A stretch of 64,000 nucleotides of DNA from Cephalotus follicularis (taxonomy: Eukaryota; Streptophyta; Magnoliopsida; Oxalidales; Cephalotaceae), in assembly GCA_001972305.1 (NCBI GenBank), contig BDDD01001000.1:62001-126000 (forward strand). Reading direction: 5' to 3'. The notes under the pieces were generated by a model. The model was not told the origin of the DNA, did not search any database, and saw nothing but the letters and a program-made list of their open reading frames with translations. A program made the translations under genes and the position numbers. Shown here piece after piece: positions 10,491 to 20,839 of this stretch (its first letter is position 1; each line of letters opens with the position of its first letter).

Positions 10491-11841
10491 CTTCCCTTCT
10501 CAGAGCTTCTAGAATAAGCTCTACCTGTTTCTCTACACCAAGGTCTTTCTCACCATTCTTAACATACTTCTCATTCTGGTTGACCATAGCAGACTCATCA
10601 TATGTCACATCTCTACTAATAAGAAATTTTGGCGACTTGGGATCTTCAATGCACCACAACGTTTACCCTTTCACCCTATCTGTATACCTTAGAAATATAC
10701 ACTTCTTTACCCTCGGCTCAAGTTTACCATCATTCATGTGAGCATAAGCAGGACAGCCAAGTACTTTCAAACCAGAATAATCACCCGCGGTACCTGACCA
10801 TACCTCCTGTGGAGTCTGTAACTCAGTGGCTGTTGATGGAGACCTATTTACCAGGTAAGCTGCTGTATGAACTGCCTCAGCGCAATACTTCTTAGAGAGA
10901 CCAGCATTAGAAAGCATGCGGCGAGCTCTTTCTAATAACGTTCTATTCATCCGTTCCGCAACTCCATTCTGTTGTGGTGTTTTCCGTACAGTGTGGTGTC
11001 TCACTATACCTTCATCCTTGCAAATATTGTCAAATTCCCCCGAGCAGTACTCCAAACTATTGTCAGTCCGTAAAGTCTTGACCACTCTTCCTGTTTTCTT
11101 CTCTACCATGGTTTTTCACTGCTTGAACTTGACAAACGCCTCATCCTTACTCTTCAGAAAATATGTCTAGGCCTTTCTAGAGTAGTCATCAATCAAGGTC
11201 ATCAAATACCGGCTTCCTCCAAGTGACACCTGTGAAGAGGAACCCCAAAGATCAGAATGAATATAATCCAAAATACCCTTGGTCTTGTGAATGGCTATAC
11301 TGAATTTCACCCTACACTGTTCTCCATACACACAATGCTCACAGAAATCCAGTTTCCCCGACTTCACTCCAGCTAGCAAACCCTTATTGGACATAATTTG
11401 CAACCCTCTCTCACTCATATGCCCCAGACGCATATGCCAAAGCCGAGTAGTATCAGCATCTTTATCCCCTGATGAAGAAGCAACTGCTGCAGTATCCAAC
11501 ACGGTATTCCCCTGCAGCTGATATAAGCCATTGATCTTCTTTCCCTTCATAATTACCAGTGCACCCCTAAGTACTTTGATTATCCCATTCACCCCGCTGA
11601 ACTTGCAACCATGAGAATCTAGAACCCCCAAGGAAATCAGGTTTTTCTGTAGCCCCGAAACATCCCAAGCTTCCAAAGTTCTAATCACACCGTCAAACAT
11701 CTTGATCTGAACTTTCCCACATCCGACAACCTTCAATGCATTATTGTCCCCCAACAGAACTTTCCTCTCCTTGACGTCATAGGTGGCAAACCAATCCCTG
11801 TTAGGTGTCATGTGAAAAGAACATCCCAAATCAAGAATCAA
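10491..11841 (-). pseudogene. protease and integrase, Tork-like copia
   Basis: The protease begins at 11841 with ILDLGCSFHMT. Where copia proteases have aspartate-serine-glycine the second residue is leucine, a likely inactivating change. The integrase HHCC module follows (LWHMRLGHMSERG, then CEHCVYGEQC, about 11440-11310). The DDE residues can be placed at about 11251 (HSDLWG), 11064 (LRTDNSLEY) and 10956 (NGVAERMNR), all present. A stop and frame break lie at 11110-11170. The last part (10659-10491) is the variable linker to reverse transcriptase. Confidence 0.92.
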
Positions 11842-11865
11842 ACTACTGGTGTTATTTAACAGACA

Positions 11866-12684
11866 GAACTAAATCTGTATCAGCCTCATCCGAACTTTCA
11901 TGCACTACACCTGCATTAGCTTCGACTGTATTCCCTTTAGCTATTCCCTTTCCCTTGTATTTTGGACAATCAACTTTCCAGTGCCCAGTTTCATTACAAA
12001 TAAAGCATCGAGAATTATTAGCTCTCGACTTAGATCGTGACTTACCCCTTTTACCTGATCCTCTCTCTCAGTTCTTGCCTCTAGCTACCAGACCTTCTGC
12101 CTGATTCTACCCCATATTTTCTGACACCTTTTTCTTCAACTTCCTAGACTGCAGTGCATCCTTAATATCATTTACATGAATGGAGTCTCTACCATATAAC
12201 ATAGTATCCACAAAGTGGTCATATGAGGATGGCAACGAACACAGTAAGATCAAGGCTTGATCTTCATCATTAATTTTAATATTTGTATTCTTCAAATCAT
12301 GAATCACCTTATTAAATTATCAATATGCTCTTTTATGGACATACTTTCCTTCATTCGAAAAGTATACAGGCGTTGTTTGAGATATAACCTGTTTGTGAGT
12401 GACTTGGTCATGTAGCGACTCTCCAGTTTATTCCATAACCCAACTGTTGTAGTCTCATCTACAAATTCACGAAGAACATCATCCTCCAGACACAGCTGAA
12501 TCGATGTATGTGCCCTGTTTAGGATCCTTTTCTTCTCCGCCTGAGGCATATCCTCAGGTAAACCTTTTTCACCATCTACTGCCCCCCAAACTTCTTGTTG
12601 TATCAGTAGTGCCCGCATCTTCACACGCCACATACTGAAATCGCTTGTTCCATCAAACTTCGTAATATCGAACTTAGTTGACAT
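11866..12684 (-). pseudogene. gag, Tork-like copia
   Basis: Gag starts at the ATG at 12684 (MSTKFDITKFDGTSDFSMW). It continues through LWNKLESRYMTKSLTNRLYL and, after a frame change at about 12305, through LLCSLPSSYDHFVDTMLYG to 12107. A CCHC knuckle (CFICNETGHWKVDC) is readable near 12008-11967. The start sits just inside the primer site, as expected. Disrupted by one frameshift and a stop near 12070-12110. Confidence 0.92.
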
Positions 12685-12707
12685 CTTGAATTCTGAAGCA
12701 AGAACCT

Positions 12708-12720
12708 GTCTCTGATACCA
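12708..12720 (-). other. Primer-binding site, Tork-like copia
   Basis: Minus-strand TGGTATCAGAGAC, two bases inside the 5' LTR end. It matches the 3' end of initiator-methionine tRNA, the usual copia primer. Confidence 0.88.
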
Positions 12721-12722
12721 CT

Positions 12723-13370
12723 TGTTGTGAAAACTAGCCTTGAAAACTCTAACAACCTAATAGCAAAGTTTAATCAAGCAAACACACACAAGACAATAAA
12801 GATAAATCGACACAAGATTTACATGGTTTGATCAATGTGATCTACGTCCACGGGCAAAGGTGATATGGTTCTTTCACTATGTAAATATGAGATTACAATG
12901 AGTTGCTCACAAACCCTTATCCCTTGTTACACTCAGAAAAACCCACTCTCTAGTGCAAAATCGGCTGACGGCTGCTATCTCTCCTGTTGCTCTCTTAACT
13001 TTTGACCTAAGGAAACTTCTCTATTTATATAAGTCGCGTGGCAGTCGTCTGGACATGAAATCCAGTCGACTGTCTCCCCAAAGCAGTCGACTGTTTCCCG
13101 CGACAGCTGACTTTTTTTGTTAAACGAATTTTCCAAGTCGGGCCAACAGTCGGCTGCCATCAGACACCAGCCGACTGTCAAGATAATCCAGTCAGCTGTC
13201 CAACCGTGACAGTCGACTGGATTCTGCAGATTACAAACAGCTCCAGACCTTGCATTCCAGTTGGCTGCCCATCCTTGACAGCTGACTGCTCTTCCAATCC
13301 AGTCGACTGTCCAACCTTGACAGTCGACTGGATTCTACAGAAATGCAGAAAATTTTAGCCAAACTCAACA
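12723..13370 (-). repeat. 5' LTR, Tork-like copia
   Basis: 648 bp, TGTTGTG...CTCAACA on the plus strand, matching 8012-8659 along its whole length. A TATA box lies at 13022-13031 on the minus strand. Confidence 0.95.
13042..13330 (-). repeat. CAGTCGACTG 21-bp-phased cluster, copia 5' LTR
   Basis: Same cluster as in the other LTR, in register. About half of all LTR-to-LTR differences I counted fall in this 289-bp interval, and individual sites differ between copies (for example CAGTCGACTG against CAGTCAGCTG), yet the spacing is unchanged. Confidence 0.9.
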
Positions 13371-13622
13371 ATAAAGCTATAGCAATTGCTTCAATTGAAA
13401 TTTTAAAAAGCACTAGTACTGCAATGCAGAAACTTTTGGTGATGGTAAAGTCCCAGGCACCCCTTTAATTAAGGATATTAAAATTCATATATAGGTTTAA
13501 CTGATTTTCCAGATCTTTCAGATTATGCAGCTTGATGCACAAGGAAGATTGCTAATATGGAAAGCCTTACTTCTAGAGCTGATGGTGTGAGGTAATTTAT
13601 TTGTTTTTTGTATTGAATATTG

Positions 13623-13680
<58 letters not shown>

Positions 13681-14408
13681 ACAGTTAACATACCACTGGG
13701 ACTTGATACAGAACCCCACTGGTGGAAATAATTTTAGATGAGCTAACTTACAATAGAGATATCCTTTCCCCATTTGTTCAGGTGGTAATCTAGTTATTTG
13801 TTAATTCACTCCTTACACTAATGCATATGGTGATTCCTGCACAAGCATAAGGCTGTTTCCTAGATCCATTGGCTAAATCTTATCTAATTGCATCTGCCAC
13901 ATTAAAACTTGATAGCAGAGGTTCATTAGCTTCACCTTGAAAGGTTGGACTGTGGAAACCATATCAAGTGTTCAAATGTTTGATGAATCGTGTTATTTGG
14001 TTTAGGTGCTGTTATTATCCACTGTTTTTTGTTTGGCCAAGTTAACGTACTTTTTCTATTCAACACTAATAGGAAGAACAACTAAAAAAAGGTTAACAAA
14101 GTCTTTTTGAATGCATAATATAGTTCACACGTTTAGCGCTTGTTGTCAGTTTCTAGAAGGGTTTCATGTATATCTAGTTTGTGGTGATCAAGTTTTCCTC
14201 ATGCTATTTTTTTAATTAAAAAAAACTAATAATTTCTTTGTGGAGGGTTAAATGTCATGAGAATGGTTTGCAGGTCTCTAATGAACCGAAATGGAAGGAA
14301 GAAATAATCTTGTAGTACTTTTTGAAATACATTGCGAAAGCAAGTACATCAAATTTATTTTACATGAATATAGATATTTACTTATTTAGCCTCTCCCATC
14401 TTTAATAA
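13371..14408 (+). other. Possible host exons, then non-coding DNA
   Basis: Directly after the copia LTR an open frame reads KAIAIASIEILKSTSTAMQK and ends at a stop near 13467, with a possible splice donor (GGTAAAG) at 13444. A pyrimidine-rich acceptor and a second exon-like segment (13525-13590, MQLDAQGRLLIWKALLLELM) follow. If real, this continues the piece at 7345-8011. From 13600 on I see only a microsatellite and AT-rich intron-like sequence. Confidence 0.3.
13622..13678. repeat. (TA)n(TG)n microsatellite
   Basis: A TA run followed by about twenty TG units, a likely length polymorphism. Confidence 0.95.
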
Positions 14409-15049
14409 TGATATGGGAAAAACCCTATTATAAGCCTGGTGACACGGGCCTCAAGGGAAGGGCAACAGGCGTCCTCCCGGGGCATGGGCACGTGGCACAT
14501 ATCATGTCAACCAGGAAAAAAGCCGCCTAAACAGACTGACAGGCCACCAAGGCCTTCAGGTCAGACTTGCAAGCCCCCGTAGCCACTCAGATAGGCTGAC
14601 ACCCCATCACGTCAATATGGGAAAAGAGACTGACATGCCGGCACAGCCCTCCCATCCATTAATGGGCTTGCGGTCATAGCCGCCAAGTGGGGAGGAGATC
14701 AAGGGAAATGTCAGGACCACTGACATTCTTTCCCTAGGGGCAACCAACTCCCGATTAGAAGCTCATCAGTCACAACCATTCTTATAAATACCAGTTCAAC
14801 AGTCAATACAAAGGTCAGCCATTTTCTAGCACACAAAGAACCAGAATACTCTCTGTACAACTGCTAACTTGAGCGTCGAAGTGTCCCCAGGAGAACAACC
14901 TCCTGGACCTTCTACCTTTCTCTCTTGCTTGTGCAGGGATCACCAGCTATTACTAGATACCCTTTCTCGGACATATTCCAGCGTTCCCCTAAAACAAATC
15001 AAGCCCTTACACATGGGGTGCTGTTGAAGGAAGGATTTCTGCATCAACA
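14409..15049 (+). repeat. 5' LTR, Tat-type element
   Basis: Candidate limits TGATATGGG...GCATCAACA. The right end is firm, one or two bases before the primer site; the left end is the first TG before the GC-rich segment and is a guess. It contains a TATA box at 14783-14790 and a short transcribed leader. Confidence 0.65.
14783..14790 (+). promoter_or_regulatory. TATA box, Tat-type LTR
   Basis: TATAAATA about 265 bp before the LTR end, the place expected for the core promoter. Confidence 0.7.
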
Positions 15050-15051
15050 GT

Positions 15052-15067
15052 TGGCGCCGTCTGTGGG
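15052..15067 (+). other. Primer-binding site, Tat-type element
   Basis: TGGCGCCGTCTGTGGG directly after the LTR end CAACA, the segment commonly seen at this place in plant Tat elements. Confidence 0.85.
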
Positions 15068-15094
15068 AAACGCAACAAGAAGCCATTTAGAATC

Positions 15095-16480
15095 ATGACT
15101 CTGAGGAAGCACATCAACAACTACTCTGGTGTGGGTGGAAGCCAGACTACCGCTGGAAGCCACCCAGCCCAAACTACTCAAACTATCGTCGTCGTAGAAC
15201 CGGCTCCCGTTACGGGGGAGAGGTTGAACCAAATGATCGAAGGGGTGGAGCGCCTCACCGAGTTGCTGACCGCTGCCTTGGCAAACCAACAACGTGCTGG
15301 GACAGTCCCGTCAGTGGTCCGAGGAGTTTTTGGCCACAACAGGCCAACGGTGGAGATTGGGCACCCCCGAGGTGCTAGGCGAAACCCACCAAAGGGAGAC
15401 GAACTTCCCCCTAGGCGGTCAGGGGATAACCTTCTCCTGGGGAGGAGACCTGAGATCCATGTGTCTCAGAGGGCAGAGTCCTCAACTGCCCAGGATCAGC
15501 CCAACGATCCCAGAAGGGCACGTCCTGAGCACCAGCCAATGGAAGTGGATCCCCAAGGGGAGGCCAAGGGCGCGGCGGAGGTGCAAATGCGCTTCAATGC
15601 TTCGCGCAGAGCCGGAGTGGAGCAGGGGAGTAGGCATGACCACCCCGCCGCATCGGCTGGGGGGTCACGTGTTTCTAGCAGGGCTAGGAACATTGAAGAC
15701 GTGGAGCAAGCAATGAACAAGAGGCTTGCGGAGGTGGAGAAAAGGCTCCAAGGAGCAGAGAAGCCAAAGGGATATCTGGCAGAGGTGCGCAGCCTCAGCG
15801 CCCATCCGTTCACAACAAAGATCATGGCGGAGTGCATCCCCAGTGGATTCTGGATCCCTAGCCTTGACAAATATGACGGGTCTACGGACCCCCTCCAACA
15901 TGTCCGCACCTACATCCAAACTATGATGGTGCACCAGGCCTCAAACGCCATGCTCTGCCGAGGGTTCCCGTCCACGCTGACTGGAGCCGCCCAGTCATGC
16001 TTCTCAACTCTGGCGTAGAATTCAGTGGAGGATTTTGATCAGCTTACGGAGCTGTTCGTCACCAAATTCCTCAATAGGACCACACAGAGGAAGAACTCCA
16101 CCCACCTGATCAACGTGGTGCAGGGGAGAGATAAGTCAATGAGGGACTACCTCACTAGGTTTAACAAGGAGTCTCTCACGATGAAGGACCTGGAGCCATC
16201 TTTTGCCATGGTAGCATTGAGCAACGGCCTGAGGAACAACTCTTCTTTCACCTTCTCCCTTCTGAAGAGGCCCGCCTTGGACATGGCTGACCTGCTGAAG
16301 AGGGAAGAGAAATATGTTAATGCGGAGGAAGATATGGCAGCCAGGAAAAAAAAAACCCCCTGGTCAGGGCATCAGGAGGAGAGAGGGGAGCATTCACGAA
16401 ATGCTCCCGGGAAGAAGGAGAAGAAGAGGGAGAGGTCAGAACGTGAGGAAGAAGTGAAGGCATTCTACCTTCACATGTTT
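15095..16480 (+). pseudogene. gag, Tat-type element
   Basis: Gag starts at the ATG at 15095 (MTLRKHINNYSG) and runs 307 codons to a stop at 16016. It continues in the same frame from 16025 to about 16460. The N-terminal part is rich in Arg, Pro and Glu and likely disordered. The conserved core begins near 15770 (HPFTTKIMAECIP) and includes LDKYDGSTDPLQHVRTYIQT, FDQLTELFVTKFLNRT and MRDYLTRFNKESL. The tail (16330-16460) is a Lys/Glu/Arg-rich run. No zinc knuckle or pol follows, because the element breaks off. The single stop in the core marks it as a pseudogene. Confidence 0.88.
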
Positions 16481-16524
16481 AATCTAGGGAATCTTGGGAT
16501 GAAACTTTTTTAAGGAGGGGAGGA
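16466..16524 (+). mobile_element. Element Z: 3' internal end and polypurine tract
   Basis: A short remnant, CTAGGGAATCTTGGGATGAA then TTTTTTAAGGAGGGGAGGA, parallels the sequence before the 3' LTRs of elements A, B and W. It shows that the LTR that follows is a 3' LTR whose body has been lost and replaced by the Tat fragment. Confidence 0.75.
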
Positions 16525-17947
16525 GGTAGCGCCCCGAATTTCATAAATAATTATTATGAAATTGGTGCGTGTACTGTCGTGATAAAATCGATAGAGCCTG
16601 GAGTAATAAAAAGGCATTACGCATTTAAGTCGTAATAGTGTTAGCTAAAACGACGAATAAAACCTATTTTTAATGCGCGACAATAAAGCCCCAATGTTTG
16701 TATTTTTATTGCGATTATTTTGGTGGTCGTTTGGATAATTTATGTCGCGATTTGCGAAAAAATCGGGACCCAGACCTTAGTATTTTACCAGAAAACACTG
16801 AGGAGGAAGCAAAATAAAGGAAGGGAGAGGGACAGACACCGGCGCATCACGCGCCCGTGCAAGAAAGAGGCAGCGGGTGCTCTGTGCGCCCACGCCAGAG
16901 AGAGAGCGAGAGAGAGAGTGGGAGAGAGATCGGAGCAGAGGGAGAGAGAGCGCTCTGGAGCCAGCCACCGGACCGGGAGAGCACGGCGGTCAGCCGAGGG
17001 CCTCCAACCGACGATAACCTCCTCCCCTTTCTTCTCTTTTATCTTCTTTTTCTTCTTCTTCACCGCCACTGCCGTGCCTCTTCCCGGCGTTTTCCGGCGC
17101 CGTTAGCGTCGCGGATGGCGTGGGTTATGGTGTAGAAGGCCGCTCTTCCCATTTTGACCACCGGTGGGGCGTGATTCAGCAAGAATCGGCCGAAATCAGT
17201 TGACTGATTCGACTCAGCGAGTCGACTCACTGCCACCTTGGACCGCGCATTTAGCGGTGAGTCTCGGCGAGTCACGGGCATGGGTGCATATAACTGGTGA
17301 ATGTGTGGCGTTTTTGGGTGGTGATCGGACCTGTGGAGGTCCGGCGAGTTGACTTAGTGAGTCACGACTCGCGGCCGGCCGTGGCGTGGCGTTCTGCGTC
17401 GATTGCCGGCGAGTCTTGACCAGTTTTGAGTACACCATTCAATGTGGAACCTATCGATGGGTGTTTCACGAGCTGGGTGAGTCGGCCGAAATCCGGCGGC
17501 GTTTCGGTGACGGCAATGTTTTGTGTGTCGAGCATAACGGAAATGTGTTGTATGTGCAGTGTGCGAGTGGCAATTGGATTTGGCATTGAGGAATTGATCA
17601 ATCGACAAGAACCGGTTTTGGTTCAATGGTTATCGAAAAGGTTCAGCAATTGAACGTGCAGCTTGACTGTACGGTTGTTACTGCTGTAACAGGTAGGGGA
17701 TTTTATAAATGTGGTTTGAGTTCAATTATAATAAATGTTCCTTGATGAAATGCGTGCATATCGTGTCTGGGAATGATTGTGGGATGTGGATTGTGGGTGG
17801 TGTGATTGTGTTAGGGTTGCTATGAATAGCTAACCTGTTATGCATATTGTGTTTTACAATGATTGTGAATCGAAATGCACATGTTGTATGTTTTGAACTT
17901 TATCGATTTTGCGACGTGTTGAAGGAACCATGTTTTGGTTCGTTTAA

Positions 17948-18048
17948 CCGTCGACGCTTAGGAAAGAAGCGTCGACGCTATAGATTGTTATACGGAGAAT
18001 GAGTCCTGATTCGCGATAAACGTCGACGCTTAGAGAAAACGTCGACGC
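17948..18048 (+). repeat. GCGTCGACGC sites, LTR Z
   Basis: Two pairs of near-perfect sites: starts 17948 and 17969 (21 bp apart), then 18020 and 18039 (19 bp apart). They lie 80 bp before the CAGTCGACTG cluster in the same LTR. Confidence 0.85.
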
Positions 18049-18130
18049 TATGATTCGTTGTGTGTTAGAATGGATTGTTGTGAGTTGTGGGTTTGTTTTG
18101 CTGCTGTTTTTCTGCACTGTCTGCAGAATC

Positions 18131-18419
18131 TAGCCGACTGTCCAAAAGGACAGCCGACTGCTCGAGTGCGCCAGTCGACTGTTCAGTTTGAATAGCCGAC
18201 TACTCAATGGATCCAGCCGATTGTGCTTGGGAGCCAGTCGATTGTCCATGTATCTTACTGAGAAATGCCTGTAGAGGCTTGAGTAGCCGACTGTGGTAAG
18301 TCAGCAGCCGACTGTCGAGTGTGAGCAACCGATTGTCGAGAGTGACAGTCGACTGTTTAGTGTGGGTAACCGACTGCCAGGGTTGGGCAGCCGACTGTTT
18401 TAAGGGGAATAGCCGATTG
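18131..18419 (+). repeat. CAGTCGACTG 21-bp-phased cluster, LTR Z
   Basis: Thirteen sites start at 18131, 18151, 18172, 18193, 18214, 18235, 18284, 18305, 18326, 18346, 18367, 18388 and 18410. All steps are 20-22 bp except one 49-bp gap (18235 to 18284). The prevailing variant on the sense strand is CAGCCGACTG. The gap sequence includes CCTGTAGAGGCTTGA and is shared with LTR E. Confidence 0.93.
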
Positions 18420-19129
18420 GTTGTGTCTGTCTTGCATTGTGGGCATGTGTATGCATCTTGTACTGTGTGAACTGTGATTTGTGACTGAGTATTGTTGATT
18501 GTAAACTGTGATTGTGACTGACTATTGTTGATTGTGAACTGTGGTGAACTAATTGTGCATCGTGATAACTGATTGTGAACTGTTGTATCATCCTTTTGGA
18601 AGTGCATTCATGATCATTATAAATCATTACTTTACTCGAAAATGTGTGTTTCAAGCAAATATATATTTTCAAAGGACTCTGAAAATGGCTTCCAAACATC
18701 GTGAACTGAGTTTTGTAACATCGTGAATCGAGAACCGTGACATCGTGAAAATGAGTTTGTTTTCAAGTATTTTGTTTTATAAATTACTTGGAAAACTGTT
18801 TTGAGCATCGAGATGACTGTGATTGTGATTGAGCTTGACTGTGATTGTTGATTGTGACCGTACTAGTTGCATGGCGGAGATGCCAGCGATGACTAGTGGT
18901 CGGGTTGACTCAGGGGCTAGGAGTTGGCTGGGTGACTCACTGCATCGTGACCTGCATCGTGCCATCCGGAGTCGGGGCCGATGACGGGATGTACGACGTT
19001 GGGGCCAGGAGTTGGCGACGCTCTTCGTACCCATGGAGATTTGTGTAGTCCTTTTTGGGACATGATTGTGAACCGTGAAATGTGATATCGTGTTATTGTG
19101 AATCATGAACTGTGACATTGTGGTTGGGC

Positions 19130-19132
<3 letters not shown>

Positions 19133-19161
<29 letters not shown>
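19133..19161. repeat. (AT)n microsatellite
   Basis: About thirteen AT units inside LTR Z. Confidence 0.9.
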
Positions 19162-19244
19162 GCATCGGGATATAGTATGTATTGCATCGTGTTGCATTCA
19201 TTACACAGCATTCTTTATCGTTGAGCCCAAATCATGTTTATAAC

Positions 19245-19269
19245 TTAGCCGAGTGAGGACAAAGGCTAA
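19245..19269 (+). other. LTR hairpin, TTAGCC/GGCTAA, LTR Z
   Basis: Six-base stem with the 13-base loop GAGTGAGGACAAA, followed by a C-run and TTTCAG. An identical stem and near-identical loop occur in LTR X and both LTRs of element E. Confidence 0.6.
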
Positions 19270-19626
19270 CCCCCCCTACAATTTCAGTTTGATTTCATGT
19301 GGATGCAGCGGATTGTTACCGTGGAGCAAAGTGGAGTTTATGTTGTTTCTACTTATGAGAAACGTCATTGGATCTTTGTAATAAATGAATCGATGTATTG
19401 ATGAATATTGTTCATACTCTGTTTGAGGGCAGTTAACTTTGATGATGTTTGTTGTTGTAGCATGTAGTATGGGACGCATGTTACGTTTTAATTTGGCTCA
19501 TATTTAAATGCTTCCGCAACTTGTTTATGGCATTGGAAAGTTTTAAATATATGGTAAATTGTATAAGCTGGATTTATATGTTGATTGCCACCACTACATA
19601 TGTCGGTTGTGAAATGAGGTGTGATA

Positions 19627-19862
19627 GCAACGTAGGAGGTAGAGTCTTCGCCTTAACGACGCATCAGGCTGCAAACGCTCTAGGTATTGTGTTGGTTTTG
19701 TTTTTGTTTTGTAACCGTGAGGAGTTTGTTTTGATTGATAAGTCAACTCATTCTGTGGTAACTGAATCATTTGTTATGCATCTTGGTATGTCTTTTCTGC
19801 TATTTGTTTCGGATTGATATATGTTAAGATTTCGGGATGAAATCTTTTTAAGGGGGGAAGGA
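19627..19862 (+). mobile_element. Element W: 3' internal tail and polypurine tract
   Basis: Non-coding tail of another plus-strand gypsy element. It ends CTTTTTAAGGGGGGAAGGA (about 19844-19862), a polypurine tract abutting the LTR start TGTAATAACCC. No protein domain is readable. LTR Z lies directly to the left with no visible target duplication. Confidence 0.65.
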
Positions 19863-20839
19863 TGTAATAACCCGTTTGTTCATATGCATATTTTCGGATT
19901 TTTGTTTGATTTTATGTTGATGTGTTATATTATTTTGGCCTATTTTATAATTTTTGGGCTTTTATGTCTTAGGCTAAATAATACCATCTTTGGGCTTTTG
20001 ATAAATTAATGGAATAAGGATTATGGGAGAAATAAAAATTAATTGTTTTGTATTTTAAAATCAGTTTTAAAATTATTAATATGGCAAAAGTGTTTTAAAT
20101 TGGAAATAAAATAAAAGTATTATGGCAATTTTATTTTGTTTCCCTTTTCTTACCTCCCTCTCCCGTAAATCACTTCCATCTCCCACACAAAACTGATTTT
20201 CTCCCTCAATTCTCACCCTAAATCCCAAAATTCTTGCTCTCTATCCACATTCTATCAGATTTTGGATTCCTTTTACCTTACCATGACCTAAATTGCCTTT
20301 CTTCTTGGTTAAGTATGCTATATGCCCATCATTTGTGCCTCCATTGTTTATCTCTCTCCTGGTAGCCGAACCTGCATAACTTGGAGCCTGTTTTGTGCTT
20401 CTTTGTTCATAAAATCAGGTTTGTTATCCTCCACTGTTTTGGTTTAGCATTTAGTTTTGTTTTAAGGTTATCAAAATCTATTGCATGTTGGTTGCTAGTA
20501 TGTTTTGGTTTTTTATTTTCTGAAACTCTAAGTTCTATCATGGCTTCTGAACCTGTCAACATGCATTAGGAAAATGATACATACTAGTTTTGATTAAGGA
20601 TAATGATTATTGACAGAAAACTTGATCATATAAGCATGTATGCAATGAATTGAAATTGCCTCTCTTAAAAGCATGATCACTAATGGCATAAATTTATTGT
20701 TTCTTTATGCTTTAAATACAACGGATATATCACATAAGTCCTATGAATATAGCTATGATCATCTGGTATTGTAATATTGGAAGTTTTGACAGAAAAATTG
20801 CATTGAAACTGCTGTGTTTTGTTGTTCTGTCAAGCAGAA

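Larger units (their letters stand above)
8012..13370 (-). mobile_element. Ty1/copia element, Tork/Tnt1-like
   Basis: Complete but defective copia element on the minus strand: 5' LTR 12723-13370, primer site, gag, protease, integrase, reverse transcriptase, RNase H, polypurine tract and 3' LTR 8012-8659. Integrase before reverse transcriptase is the copia order. The Gag wording (KFDGTSDFSMWRVKMRALL) fits the Tork/Tnt1 lineage. The two LTRs are each 648 bp and I count roughly 35-40 differences by eye, near 94% identity. The flanks TTATG and ATAAA do not match, so no target duplication is visible. Confidence 0.93.
14409..16465 (+). mobile_element. Tat-type Ty3/gypsy element, 5' fragment
   Basis: Plus-strand 5' LTR, primer-binding site and gag of a non-chromoviral gypsy element, truncated before pol. 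The primer region TGGCGCCGTCTGTGGG and the Gag wording are typical of the plant Tat group. The 3' break lies between about 16460 and 16480, where the sequence changes to the 3' end of another element (Z). GC content is visibly higher than in the neighbours. The LTR left boundary is uncertain because the ends do not form a clear inverted pair. Confidence 0.85.
16525..19626 (+). repeat. 3' LTR of element Z (gypsy), 3.1 kb
   Basis: Begins GGTAGCGCCCC (the expected TG appears as GG) straight after the polypurine tract and ends TGAGGTGTGATA. It contains a GA-rich stretch (16800-16960), a CTT-rich stretch (17030-17075), both palindrome clusters, an AT microsatellite and a hairpin. Its 17100-17400 section resembles LTR Y at 28660-29000, so the two families are related. 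The many short open frames in it are not genes. Confidence 0.78.

Noticed and set aside
15294-15716. 140-codon open frame overlapping the Tat gag
   Set aside because: It is an out-of-frame shadow of gag in GC-rich sequence, with no known motif.
16777-17135. Overlapping open frames on both strands in the GA/CTT-rich part of LTR Z
   Set aside because: Low-complexity sequence opens frames by lacking stops; there is no domain or start context.
18131-18419. Regular palindromic repeats with variable spacers, like a CRISPR array
   Set aside because: Repeats are 10 bp and spacers about 11 bp, far too short; no cas genes; the setting is a plant LTR.
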